This document shows, piece after piece, positions 21,522-32,459 of a DNA stretch of 64,000 nt. Source of the stretch: Polyodon spathula (Eukaryota > Chordata > Actinopteri > Acipenseriformes > Polyodontidae). Below the pieces are notes generated by a model. It was given only the letters and a program-made list of their open reading frames with translations, had not been told where the DNA came from and ran no database searches. Both the position numbers and the translations under genes were made by a program. Numbering within the stretch: position 1 is the stretch's first letter; each line of letters begins with the position of its first letter. Location of the stretch: positions 12,265,049 to 12,329,048 of the forward strand of contig NC_054553.1 of NCBI RefSeq assembly GCF_017654505.1. Reading direction: 5' to 3'.

Positions 21522-22053
21522 TTTAAAGAGTAAGTAGCCGGATTCTGAAAAATATAGTTATACGTCCCCACGTGTTGCTACTTCTGTTTGAATAACGTAG
21601 CTGTCATTTTTCACTTCATTGTTAACATCCTGACAGCTTTTTGCACTTATAACTTTCAAGTCTGTTTCAAAACTCTTTTCATTGTCAAACTCAAAGTCCA
21701 CTCTAGTGCACTGATAGTGTTAGTATTATTGCCTACATTGTCAAACAGGTAGCACAGCAACAGCGATCCATGATGTGGTACGCAACAGAAAAGCCAGAGC
21801 ACTTGTTTTTTGTTTGTGTTTTTAAATCACTTTTCCTGCAGTGATTTAGAGGACAGATCTCAAACCCCAGTGCACTTTAGCAGCCATTTTGAAAAGAGCT
21901 TTGAAACAGACTTTAAAGTTGTAAGTGCAAAAAGCTGTCAGGATGTTAACAATGAAGTGAAAAATGACAGCTACGTTATTGAAACAGTTGAAGCAGCATG
22001 TGGAGACGTGTAAGGCTGTATTTGTCAGAACCCCACTACTTACTATCTAAGGT
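21522..22053. mobile_element. Fold-back element, about 190-bp inverted repeats
   Basis: The left arm (about 21522-21712) contains AACGTAGCTGTCATTTTTCA, TTGTTAACATCCTGACAGCT and AGTCTGTTTCAAA. The right arm (about 21862-22053) contains the reverse complement of each in mirrored order (TTTGAAACAGACTTTAAAGT, AGCTGTCAGGATGTTAACAA, TGAAAAATGACAGCTACGTT). Arm identity is high by eye and the central loop is about 150 bases. No transposase is visible. It is probably a non-autonomous DNA transposon in the last large intron of the cyclase relic. Confidence 0.85.
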
Positions 22054-22179
22054 GCAGTGCAGGATACAGTTTTAAAAAATATTGTCAGAATTCTTACCGT
22101 TTAACACCAGACTAATATTTTATACATTTCAACTATTCAACTGTTAACACCCCTGATGTCGGTTTGTGTTGTTCTAAAG

Positions 22180-22256
22180 GGCAAAGGTGTGGAGGAGAGG
22201 CAGCACCAAAGCCTCCTCCACATACTGCCAAGGAACCTGAGAATCATCTTCCAGCC
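22180..22256 (+). pseudogene. Retinal GC remnant: post-cyclase exon
   Basis: The sequence GKGVEE follows an AG (matching KGKGxEETFWL). After an apparent deletion and frame change it reads AAPKPPPHTAK, like the KPLPxPP region after the cyclase domain. Its 3' border is unclear. Confidence 0.6.
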
Positions 22257-22327
22257 CAGTTCTCAATGCTTTCCGTTGGAATGCCTATTAGTAGAATATT
22301 ATGGTGCTTCTTTAATATCATTTGCAG

Positions 22328-22415
22328 GCAAATGGCTCATGGCTTGCAGATGGAGGAAATAACTGCGTCCAAGCGACGGAAAGCACAAATGCAGCTTGCA
22401 GAGAAGAATAACTGA
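22328..22415 (+). pseudogene. Retinal GC remnant: last exon and native stop
   Basis: After acceptor TATCATTTGCAG the frame encodes HGLQMEEITASKRRKAQMQ, then LAEKNN and TGA. This is the basic C-terminal tail of retinal guanylyl cyclases, and it marks the 3' end of the relic. Confidence 0.75.
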
Positions 22416-22419
22416 GATA

Positions 22420-25400
22420 ATGTTATGCATGGAAAATGTATAACATTACGTGTTTGTGTCTGGTGATGTCATGGTTTTGTTGGTCCCCTTCCCTGCGTTT
22501 CTAGTTCGCGTTTGCCTTTGTAAGCATGGAAAGGAATTATTTTACCATTGCTGCGCTGCCAGTCACACAACTGCTGTGCATAAACATGATCCAGTTGTTC
22601 ATATAAAAATGTGTAGGTATAGTGGGGAAATAACAAAACACATTTTTATTTGGAAAGTACAGTTAGCTCTCATTGACAGGAATTTCAAAGGACCCACAAA
22701 AATCAGCAATTCTTATTTTTAGGAGTCTACAGCAATTCCTTACAGTATATACACCAGCAACCGAACTGATTGTATGCGCTATTGTATGCCCCAAATCTAT
22801 TAACCAAATAATCTGTTATTATTTCATACATATTGGTGCTCCGAGAATAATTTGAACTAAAAGGAAATGTGTGCAATCTATGTAAACTACAACAATAAAA
22901 CAGACTACACACAGAATGTAATTAAGGAATATCTTTTAAATTATAAAACAAATAAAAAATGGTAATGAAAGCTAATTAAAGAATAGGAGGGAACAAGTTG
23001 CTTTTTAGGTGGCATAGGCACAAATATTTACACTTTTATGAATAACGATATTAGTAAGGTTCTACAGTATAGAATGAGGTAAATTCAGACTTTATGAATC
23101 CAGAATTGTATCCCAAAATCCCTAGGTTTTCTATAGATTTTTAAAAGCTTTTTTTTTTTCTTTTTCATTCATTAGATAAAGACGGTACAGAACAAGACAG
23201 CTGGCGTTGCACAACTTGAACGTATTCAGCGCTGGAGAGAGAATTTATTTTTGCATTTTGGAATCAATCTTTCAAGCTTTCGTTTCAATTAATCGAATCC
23301 CATTCAAGGTGTGCTGCTGGCTAAGCAGATGTGGCGATTGATATTCGGGAAGCAATTATCTATATTCTGCCGTTAAAATGTTGTTTAAATGTTCTGTGCA
23401 TTGTACTTGCTGTGTAAACAAAATACTCCCTGCACGTTCATGGAGAGCTTATTGCATCATAACAGACTTTAAAAGCTTTTTGAGGAGGTGTTGGTGCCAC
23501 TAGTCCTCTGCTGTATTACCGGTGTGGGTGACTATCCTGTGGCATCTCTTTTCACCAGTTCTTCTCTTTAGTTAGAGAAGAACTGTCAGTCAAGAGAATA
23601 TATTTGATAGAACCCTTCCACCAATCAAAGCTGTGGACACAGCTGTGCCTTTAGTCTGACCAGGAGACCTGTATTTAACCTGAGCAATGTTTTTGACAGA
23701 TACTCAAAGTTTTGCTCCAGTGAAAAAGCAAAATATAATACAATGTGTAAAAGTCTACAGTGGTCTTTCTGCATTTTTACCATGCTGATGTGCTTAGCTT
23801 GCTTTTACCATGATTTAGTACACCTTGCTATGATTTTACTATGGGATACCCCAGTCAGATTGTATAATAGAGGATTGCAGGGTTCGGCTTTCGAAATGGG
23901 TGGAAAAACCATGAGTGGCCGTCGACCCAACAAAAGAGGACGGGGACAGCAAAATAGAAGTTGTGCATGCACGATGTGACCACACCCTGTTCAGGTTGGC
24001 AATCCCAACTTCTCAGAACTATTTGTATACATACTTACATGTAAGTACAGGCCTAACATACATGGTAAATTAGCAGTTCTCCTTGCTTATGCTTTTGCCA
24101 TTTTGCATTTCACTATGCACAGGTAAGGTGCACACGAACTACACATATAGTTACTTAAAGAAAACTTTTATAAAGCGTAAATGTTTAGCTACTAACAAGC
24201 AAGATTTCCACTGAAAAAGCTAGTTTTTGGGACTGTTTATTGTGGGGCCCTATTAAAAAAGCTTTAAGGTTATTATATTGGATTTAGTCATATGAACCAC
24301 TTTTGGAGACTTAACGTTTTATAAATATCCTTTTTTCACTTACATTCAAAAGAAAAAGACAGCGCAACACAAATTAATTTGCCACTGAAAACCGCTAGAG
24401 GACGTCTTTCATAAGAGGTGGGCCTCACTTCATTACATCACCTGGCTTATTGACTGAAACCAAAACCTAGCATGATGGAGCGAGACAAGTACTGACTAGC
24501 CAGAGACACTGTTAAATGAAAGAGAGTTTCTTTAAAACATGTTTATTAACAGCAAGGCAACATAACTGTAAAGAAGCATGTTTACCCTGTCACTGTACTA
24601 ACTTTGTATCAGACTGTCAGAGTTCAGGCACTGTAACATGTTACTGCAACCTTGTGTCAGGTCAGAATATTCCTGCATGTATATGGGTTTTTATCAGATT
24701 TTAAAATATTGTAGTGGCCACATGTCCTGCACGTTTAAAATATAAAATGTAACTTGCCTGTACAGTAAAAAGCAACAGGCTGACTTGATAGAGGGTGGAT
24801 GGTACTCTTACCCACAGTCTTGCTTGTGGAGGCTGAAGTAAGGCTGCAGGTAAGACACACACACCATCAGGTTTGACTATTTGGACTGCAGTTTAGTAAA
24901 GAGATAGTGAATATTTGTAAAGATTATTTTATTTTCTACTGCAGTAAAAACAGAATTCTGTAGATTTAAAAAAAAAAAAAAACTGCAACAGCTGAAAGTA
25001 GTTCTGGTTAGTTTATAATGCTGTTTCCATCATTGAATATCAAGATTTATTTATTATTGAACTGTGGAATTTCTCATTTGTGCTGTAGAACAGGTGAACC
25101 AGTTTACAGCAACTGGATTAAAGAACATATCCAGTCCTTCAACCTGTATGAAGTCCCTTGAACAAGTATAACCTGCTGAGACCCAGTAAGTTTCTGATAA
25201 AGCATGCAGTTTCCAAGTTGACGTTTGTTTTAATTTATTTTAGACCTGAGATGGCGAAAGACTACAAACATTTACTTAAAAATGCAGTAAAGAAGATAAG
25301 TCAGGTAGTTCTTACAATATAAAGAGGGCCCCGTTGGCATGTGCCACAACTGAAGACCGTTGCACTGTAACAAACTGTCACACCAGAGTTAGCAGCAGTG

Positions 25401-25735
25401 TCTTGCTTTTAGCTGTCTTTGATTCTAAATACTGTTCTGCTATGCAAAGCCAACCAAGGAAGACTACCGCATTTACAACAAGCCCTCAACTGCTTTCATA
25501 GCTTGAACATCCCTTCCCTGATGTTGATTTCATGTACCACGGCAATACGATGACTTTACCAAAGAATTATAGAACGTAAGTAAAATGAGAATATTGAAGC
25601 ATTGACAATCAACATCTTACGTGAAGAATGGTCTATTTTACAACCGAGTCCCATCAACACTAACACCATCAGGGGTCTACAGTAAAGAGACATTGCACCC
25701 CCTACTGAGAGTACCACCACTTTCTCCAACAACTT
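22420..25735. other. No recognisable gene
   Basis: AT-rich sequence with one MITE-family copy near 23740-23850 and a 12-bp perfect hairpin at 23556. A possible tiny exon (acceptor before 25242, donor near 25302, MAKDYKHLLKNAVKK) has no partner exon. Nothing else could be supported. Confidence 0.5.
23556..23585. repeat. Short perfect inverted repeat (12-bp stem, 6-base loop)
   Basis: CAGTTCTTCTCT pairs fully with AGAGAAGAACTG around the loop TTAGTT. No T-run follows and no gene is adjacent, so its role is unknown. Confidence 0.8.
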
Positions 25736-25738
25736 ATT

Positions 25739-25803
25739 TTCCATGGAGTCCTCCCATCCAAGTACAATACTGGCCAGGCCCAACCTTATAGACTCAGATC
25801 TAA
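25739..25803 (-). repeat. 5S rRNA-derived fragment (SINE3-like)
   Basis: The minus strand reads GATCTGAG..., GTTGGGCCTGG, then TACTTGGATGGGAG and CATGGAA. This matches the 3' half of vertebrate 5S rRNA (GATCTCGG...GTCGGGCCTGG TTAGTACTTGGATGGGAGACC...CTGGGAA) with a 3-base insertion and several changes. The 5' half is missing, so it is a 5S-derived SINE piece or a 5S pseudogene. Confidence 0.6.
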
Positions 25804-25829
25804 CAGGTGTATCTTTTTATTCAAGGGGT

Positions 25830-26510
25830 AGCAATGAAACCTGGCGAATCTAGACTCCAAAGGATGAGCAAGAAGATTACAGGTCTATCCCCCCACCTCA
25901 CTCATAGTGGGTGCTGTAGAATAGTGTATTAATGACAACACATTGTAAAAACTGGAGAAGCAGGCATTGTAAGACAGGTAGAGAACACGTAACATGACGG
26001 ATGTTGTCCTCCGCTTCACTTTGAAAATGTTTTGTCCGCAGCAGTACTGTGTGTGACTTGTAAATATAGAGACACTTTGTGTGCTGGGGTTGTCCATTCC
26101 TCAGTTCATATCTTCTTTTCTCTGTTGTAAATAACTGAGGTGTTGTCGGCAGGTTTTGTTGACAGGTTTTTTTAGACAGCACCTTGATAAATTCAGTCGA
26201 ATGTGGTATTAAAAATAGCCTATGCTAAGAGTAACAAGGATCTAACCTGTCATTTAGAATCTGCTGGGGCGGACAACGACTTCTGTTTTGTCTTCCCAAC
26301 AGACTGCCCTTGAAAATGAACAGAGTGTGAACATTCGGGAGGCACAGTTGTCCATTGCTACACTTTGTTATGCTTTTACTATAGGAAACTTTAATAAGTG
26401 GCAGAAGTAGTGGAGGGCTGGTATTCGGTTGGCAGGTGCTTCCATATCCAAACCAATAAAAATGATGCTTCACTAGGAAAAAAAGAGATGACAATCTCTC
26501 TTTCTCTCTC

Positions 26511-26550
<40 letters not shown>

Positions 26551-28370
26551 GGCCAATCTAGAGTCTTTGCTGAAGATTTCCACCTATATATTGCTTCTCT
26601 GGAGAATGAGAGGCAGTAATTAAATGGCACAATTCCTTCCAGAACAATACTGTAGAAAGATGTTGTGATGCGACTTCCAATGATGACTGGGATACCCATG
26701 CCATGACATACACTTCATTTCACCAGCTCTAGTAAATCGTGTGCAGTAGGTCATAATTAGTAGAACTGAAACAATTTATAGAAGCTACAAAGGCATAATC
26801 TGCTTTGCTGAATTTTTTGTCATGTTGTTTTTATCATTTTTCCGACTTGCTGGAAAATGATTAATTATGCCAAGGATTTGGATCACATCATAAAGAAATT
26901 TAGGGAAGAATTTTCCAATATTGTGCAATTTTTTCTTATTGAATCTTGCTATGGTTAGTGATATAAATGATTCAATTGTAATTATTGTGCTGATTTCTTT
27001 GTATTAGCTTTTAAAATGTACCAAATACAATACAATACAACATCATTGTTATATAGCTTCCTTCATGCCATGGCATCCCAAAGCACTGTACAGAGTTAAA
27101 AACTAAACAAACAACTCATATGTACAATACATCAGCTACAATCAAATAGGTACCGGTATGGTGTCAGAATGGCCCTAATCCATAAATGACCTTATAAGTT
27201 AATACAGCAACTTTAAAATCAATTCGGTAACTCACTGGTAATCAATGTATAGACATAAGTACTGGAGTAACACAATTATGCTAACTGTCTGCAGTTATTT
27301 GGTACTTTTCAAAAGCTGCTAAATGACTGCAGCACCAGAATTAGAATGTAATCATTAGGTAAACCCGAGCAGGGTTAACTGCTTGTATCCCGTCATGTAC
27401 ACAGTGAGGCTTTAGATATTAAACAAACACACATCTTTATACATGTAACATTTATCAAGGTCTTCACATCATTGTGAAATTTGTATTTTGGTGACAGGGT
27501 AAATATAGCTGTAATTGGCCCTATTCAAAGAACTGTAACTTATAAGCTAAAGTTTGATATTGATGAAGCTGTTCTAGCAACGGAGTATCAATTTGTGCTT
27601 TAGTAATAGAAAGTGTTACAGTCCAGCCTGCAGCGTCACAAGAAGAGCATTTATTTACCTTTGCTTTATGTTCATCTGGCAGCAATATAGTTCTCTACTT
27701 AATTCCAATTGTTCTTATATTTTTAGATACACATCATGGGATATAAATCACCTGTTGCACACATTTCTCAAAGAGGATTACACAGAAAAATCCAGTATTT
27801 CGCTGCAATACAGGGTACAGAATACAGCAACTGTACAGTAATGTATTTCTTACCAACACTGCAGGGTATTCTGTAACAGTTCCAAACTTTGTGAACACAA
27901 AACAAATGACAAAGTGGGAAATATATGCATATTCCATATTGAAGAGTGAAATACAAGCAAAGAATCAAAAGATATTTAGAGTAAAATGGGGTCAGTATTG
28001 TTAATGCTCCTTATACAAATTTACCACAGTACATTTGCATGGTTGTTCTGCAGTTTTCCCATAGTAATATTATGCATTTACTCAAGCCAGTTCATCCTGC
28101 CAACATGCTATAACTGTCCAGCAGGTAAAAGGACCTCATTTCTTGGAGTCATATCCTGGTTAGAAATGTGACTGCAACAGCCAGAGAGTGAGGAAAACAA
28201 GGGTTCATATTTCATTTCTTACCTGTTTAATATCACACATGTGTGTTCTGTCTGATTCTCCAATGTTGCCTAGAGTACTATTTGCCAGGCTTACTAGCTA
28301 TTATAACAAAAATTGTTTCTGAAAAGACTGTTGCACCCTGCATTTTAGAGCTCTAATATCCCTTTAATGT
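25830..28370. other. No recognisable gene
   Basis: AT-rich sequence with a (TC)n array, a MITE-family end near 26360-26400 and, at 27025-27350, a stretch resembling an old vertebrate SINE/LINE 3' end (GGCATCCCAAAGCACTGTAC, TTTAAAATCAATTCGGTAAC). No splice-supported coding was found. Confidence 0.45.
26494..26550. repeat. (TC)n microsatellite
   Basis: About 28 TC units with two interruptions. They produce artefactual RERE/SLSL frames. Confidence 0.95.
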
Positions 28371-28372
28371 AA

Positions 28373-28934
28373 TGTGACAGGAAATGGCATTGCGGTTATG
28401 TCAGGGCAGAAGGAGGAAGAACAACAACAAAGGTAACTGCAGTTGCAAAGACGCGGAGTGCTCAGTTTATTAAACAAAAATAAATAAAATATTTAAATAA
28501 AAATAAACACTGTCTCACAGAGCACAAATAAAATATTTAAAACAAAATCAAACAAACAATAACAAATAGAGGTCAGGCTGGGCGATCACCTTCACTGTTC
28601 CTATATCACCCACCCCAAGCAGGGAAAACTGCAGGTAACAACAAATTAATCACTTAATTCGGGAGATGGTCACCTTCTGCATGGGTTTTTAATGTGGATG
28701 GGTCTTCCCATCCATGCTGCAAAACAATACAAAAACACATGACGCTTCACCGTCATATACAATAAATAAATAATTAAATAAATAAAACAAAGCCACATGG
28801 TTTTCGCCGTCATTTATATATGTAAACAAATAAACAAATCATAATACAAACACACAGTAAGGGGCGGAGGGGGAAACACTGTTCTAAAATAAACAAATAC
28901 CATTAAAAAGCAGCTTTCCTACAGCCCTGCTACA
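28373..28934 (-). repeat. LTR (3' LTR in element orientation)
   Basis: A 562-base LTR, bounded by TGTGACAGG and CTGCTACA on the plus strand. On its internal side a purine-rich stretch (minus strand AAGGCGGGTGATA) could be the polypurine tract. Confidence 0.8.
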
Positions 28935-29148
28935 TATCACCCGCCTTGTGCAATGCACACATGACCCCAACGGCCACCTGCCCCCCTTAGTTTCAAAGTC
29001 CCGGAAGAGGGGGAGCAAGGTGTCGATGGGGGCGGCCATGATGGGAGGTCCTTCATCCCCACTCCTTCGTGGCTGGCAGCTCCCTCTTCCGGGGCAGCCA
29101 GCAGGTCTTTTCCTTCTGCTGGCAAAGGTGGGACCAGCAGACTCTGTG

Positions 29149-29202
<54 letters not shown>

Positions 29203-30121
29203 GGTAGGAGTGAAGCCAGCAGGCATGCGCCCTCTACTGGCAGAGGCAGCTCCTGCTCCTCTCCTTGTACTGGGGGTGATAGTGGTGGAGGTGATGGGAG
29301 TGAAGGCGGCAGGGGCTCCTCCCCTTCTGGCCACAGTGGGGGAGCCAGTAAGCATGCTCCCTCTGCTGGTGGGAGTGGCAAGTAGTCCTCCCACGGCGGT
29401 GGAGGTGCCACCAGCAGGTATTCTCCCTCTGCTGGTGGGGGTGAGACTGAGGTGGAACCACCAGGTATTCTCCCTCTGTTGGTGGAGGTGGGAGTGACAA
29501 GCAGTCCTCTCACAGAGGTGGAGGTGGAACCAGCAGGTATTCTCCCTCTGCTGGTGGAGGTGGGAGTGACAAGCAGTCCTCCCACAGAGGTGGAGGTGGA
29601 ACCAGCAGGTATTCTCCCTCTGCTGGTAGGTACCTGGGCTGCGGACACACCGGCTCACCCTTCTTGGGCTGCGGACGCAACGACTCTCCCCTTCTTGGGC
29701 TGCAGACGTTCAGGCTCCTCCCACTCAGGCGCAGGACGTTCGGGCTCCTCCCACTCAGGCACAGGACGTTCGGGCTCCTCCCACTCCAGGTCCATGTCCC
29801 CTCTCTCCCGCTCCTCGTAGACCCAGTCTGGGTCATCCTCTCCAAGGCTTCCATTAGCCCTGGACATCCTCTTGCAATTGCCTGTTGGACTTCTGGCTTC
29901 AGCCTGAAGAAGTATGAGAGCTGGCTGGGGTATGAGAGGTGGGCTCTGGGCAACGCTTTCCCTCCTGCAGTGCCTCACCTCAGTGAAATGCATGCACCAC
30001 AAAGCTTCCTCCATCCTTCTCTTCCTCACTCCACAAGTAATAAAATGAAAAAAAACAAAAACTGCAGTATCCTTTTCTGACCAGAGACAGAGGTCGTGGT
30101 TGATCCCACGAAGACATCACA
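28935..30121 (-). pseudogene. Gag-like proline-rich coding region of the LTR element
   Basis: Minus-strand frames begin near the 5' LTR with MSSWDQPRPLSLVRKGYCSF, then (shifted) a segment of the form C-x2-F-x4-H-x4-S near 29950-29985. That is a CCHC zinc knuckle with two of its cysteines lost. EWEEPERP repeats, QPKKGEP and several tandem copies of a PPPAEGEYLLVPPPPLWED-type unit (about 29200-29640) follow, then an Arg-Glu run from (TC)n at 29150-29200. Frame changes and stops make it non-functional. Gag assignment is an inference from the knuckle and its position after the 5' LTR. Confidence 0.5.
29400..29640. repeat. Tandem units of about 72-78 bp inside the gag-like region
   Basis: Successive copies of GGTATTCTCCCTCTGCTGGT alternate with GTGACAAGCAGTCCTCCCAC and GAGGTGGAGGTGGAACCAGC. 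At least three near-identical units are visible, with more diverged ones upstream from 29220. Confidence 0.8.
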
Positions 30122-30758
30122 TGTGACAGGAAATGGCGTTGCTGTGACGTCAGGCCAGAAGGCGGAACAAAAATAGACAGGCAGGTACTGCAGTTCAAAA
30201 AGACGCGGTGTGTGCCGTTTATTAAACAACAAAAATAAATAACATATTTAAACAAAAGTAAACACCATCACAAAGCACAAATAAAATATTTAAACGAAAA
30301 CAAAATCACGAACACAAACAATAACAAGTATAGGTCAGGCTGTACGATCGCCTTCACTGTTCCGGTATCGTTTTAAATGACTCCCGGACTCCCGGACTCC
30401 CGCTCTCCCACTCCCCCACTCCGTGCAGGGAAAACTGCCGGGTTTTTATACCAACAAATTAATCACTTAATTAATTCGGGAGATGGTCACCTTGTGTACG
30501 GGTTTTTAATGTGGATGGTGCTTCCCATCCACGCTGCAAAACAATAAAAAAAAAAAAAACACGTGGCGCTTCGCCATCCTGTACAAATATACAATAAATA
30601 AATAATAAACAAAACCACACGTCTTTCGCCGTCATTTATATATAAATAAATAAATAAATCATAATACAAACACAAAATAAGACATGGGCGGAGGGGGAAA
30701 CCCCGTTCTATAATAAACAAATACCTAAATAGCAGTGCTTTCCTACCGCCCTGCTACA
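30122..30758 (-). repeat. LTR (5' LTR in element orientation)
   Basis: A 637-base LTR. It is longer than its partner mainly through a CTCCCGGA-type short tandem stretch (about 30378-30420) and small insertions. Divergence between the two LTRs shows the insertion is not recent. Confidence 0.8.
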
Positions 30759-30764
30759 TGTACA

Positions 30765-31985
30765 TAAAGCTAGCATTGTGATTAAGTAAACCTTGGCTTG
30801 CATGTAGTGCTATCCACTAAACGTGTCTCCAATAAACGTGTGGGAAAAGTGTAGTTGATTATTAGCCACACCCTCCTGTGAAGAACAGTTTTTAGCATGC
30901 AGTGCGTTTGTCTGTAATTTGAAACACGCATTGGACACGCACAGTAACATTTACTGATGCCCGTATTCGCTTGACACTATAATGAGGGCATGACCTATAA
31001 TGAGGACGGGAAATCACAAAAGGTGGGGGAATTGTTACAGATCTATCAAAATGTCATTTTTCTGTTTCATGCTCTTTAATATCTAATGTGTTAAATATGT
31101 CTATCAACAGTATGTTTATATTCAGCCTGACATGAAACATGATTTGATGTATACAACTGAAAATGTATATAATGTGTATATCCTAATAAAACAAATAAAA
31201 TCAAGAAAATATGTCAGTATTTTAATTTAGCCTGTTCTGCTCTTCAGAGATGTTCACTTTTTGTATGTAGAGAAAACTCGATATTATCATAAATGATTTA
31301 ATTATAGCTCTGTAATACTTTCATTTGGATTCCAAAGCCTGTTGTCCTGTCAGGGTATAATTTTGATAAAGAGCCCATTGACAGCATAGCAACAGTAACT
31401 TGTTGCCAAGTAGAATGTTGAACAGCGGAAACAGCACCTGACTGATTCTTAAACTAGGACAAAAACAAGGAAAGACCATACACTTATAAGAGCCAGGGCT
31501 AGGTTACCCATCAAGTGTGCTTGGAGACTGCAGCTTCCCTCCATGCTATATCATCCTCAGCTCTGTCCTGGGCTTTACTCACTCGCACGCCTTGTAAACT
31601 CCATGCACCCTGTGGTTACTGCAGAATTGAAAACCTGATGACTTACGTTATAGAGTTAACGAAAGGAAACGGGCACGAGAACGAATACAAGCAGCATCGC
31701 TGTCATGCCTTCCCAAGGTGTTGTGGAAACACAGAAGACGGGAGGTGCTCACCTGACCCCTGCAAAGTGCCCCACCCCAACAGGAAATCAGCGTTACTTG
31801 GCAGAGGAAAAGCACTGGAGGCTCAGCTCTCACAGTCCAGTGAAGCTACCTCTTTTTTGGTAAAAGCAGAGTCCAATATTAGCATGAAGTAATTAACAGC
31901 TACACTGTAAACCTACTGTAAATAGACTATAAAAAGGTGTTTTACAGATAATCCTGTATAATCAATATTGAAAGATCGAGGCACA
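30765..31985. other. No recognisable gene
   Basis: AT-rich sequence. A pair of CACTATAATGAGGGCATGAC / CTATAATGAGGACGGG repeats near 30975-31010 may be a transposon end. An open frame at 31515-31892 has no recognisable domain. Confidence 0.4.
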
Positions 31986-32017
31986 GTATTGATATATATA
32001 TATATATGGCCTGGCCC

Positions 32018-32387
32018 TGTGTGATGTGCCTGCCTGCATTAACCTAGATCGCTACATTGGTGTTAGCTGTGGGGATGCAGGTACCCTGGCACGCACTCAT
32101 CAGACTGTAGCCTGGTGAGCAAGTCTGGGACAGACTTGAGGCTGGCAGGGGAGAGTGCACTGTGCATGGGGGAAGGCAGCAAGCAGGGCTGGTAGGTGAC
32201 ATAATCACATACAAAAACATAAGCCCAATATACGCTCCTTGCAAAGGAGCCAGCTCTTTTGTACAGCGGTATCGGCACTATGCTTTAGTGTGAGAGGTCC
32301 CGGGTTCGCGTCTGCCCTCCACCTGTGTGTGGATTCCCTCACCCTGTGTGATGCGCCTGCTTACACTAACCTGAATTGCTACAATAT
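32018..32387. repeat. Pair of about 38-bp direct repeats around a SINE-like segment
   Basis: GTGTGATGTGCCTGCCTGCA...CTAGATCGCTACA (about 32020-32056) recurs as GTGTGATGCGCCTGCTTACA...CTGAATTGCTACA (about 32347-32384). Between them lies GAGAGGTCCCGGGTTCGCGTC, a B-box-like Pol III motif. It may be two tandem SINE copies or a SINE dimer. Confidence 0.45.
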
Positions 32388-32459
32388 TATAACAACAACC
32401 TAATAAAAACCATTACCTTAATAGCATAGTTGTATTTCTACAGTAGTACTGTAGTTTTG

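Larger units (their letters stand above)
13710..22415 (+). pseudogene. gucy2f-like: Retinal guanylyl cyclase pseudogene (GUCY2F/2D family)
   Basis: At least eleven exon remnants occur in the order of a photoreceptor membrane guanylyl cyclase: signal peptide and extracellular domain, membrane segment, dimerisation linker, cyclase domain and C-terminal tail. The enzyme makes cGMP in photoreceptor outer segments to restore the dark current. Several intron phases and splice sites still match the family. Lesions are many: a 1-base deletion at 14199, a probable stop at 14378, frameshift and stop near 16171, a stop in the membrane exon, no kinase-homology exons between 17.4 and 18.57 kb, splice donor GT changed to AT at 18730, a stop at 19676, a deletion near 19900, loss of the catalytic arginine and of an acidic residue, and a frameshift in the tail. 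Introns have been retained, so it is not a processed copy. The C-terminal GLQMEEI...KRRKAxxQLAEKN resembles GUCY2F-type tails, but the paralogue is uncertain. Confidence 0.9.
28373..30758 (-). mobile_element. Non-autonomous LTR retrotransposon, gag-only
   Basis: Two direct repeats (28373-28934 and 30122-30758) bracket a 1.19-kb interior. Both begin TGTGACAGGAAATGGC and end CCCTGCTACA, giving TGT...ACA ends with an imperfect terminal inverted repeat. They share long landmarks such as AATTCGGGAGATGGTCACCT and GTTTTTAATGTGGATGG. Flanks TGTAA (left) and TGTAC (right) look like a 5-bp target duplication with one mismatch. The only coding-like content, on the minus strand, is a gag-type segment; protease, reverse transcriptase and integrase are absent. 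Such gag-only elements depend on an autonomous relative. Gypsy-type affiliation is inferred from the zinc-knuckle relic. Confidence 0.8.

Noticed and set aside
13710..22415. Possibility that the guanylyl cyclase is functional and lesions are sequencing errors
   Set aside because: Too many independent lesions of different kinds (stops, donor loss, missing exons, catalytic substitutions) for error alone.
25242..25302. Possible small exon encoding MAKDYKHLLKNAVKK
   Set aside because: Good acceptor-like TTATTTTAG and a GTAGTT donor, but only 20 codons, no recognisable family and no neighbouring exon.
27025..27350. Possible ancient LINE/SINE 3' end
   Set aside because: Only vague similarity to remembered vertebrate repeats; no ends or coding to support a separate call.
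28884..29953. Several overlapping proline-rich and Ser-rich open frames on both strands
   Set aside because: They lie inside the LTR element; GC-rich tandem repeats keep several frames open. Only the minus-strand gag-like reading has a rationale.
31515..31892. 125-aa open frame with several cysteines
   Set aside because: No domain, splice support or codon bias; a frame of this size is expected by chance in 64 kb.
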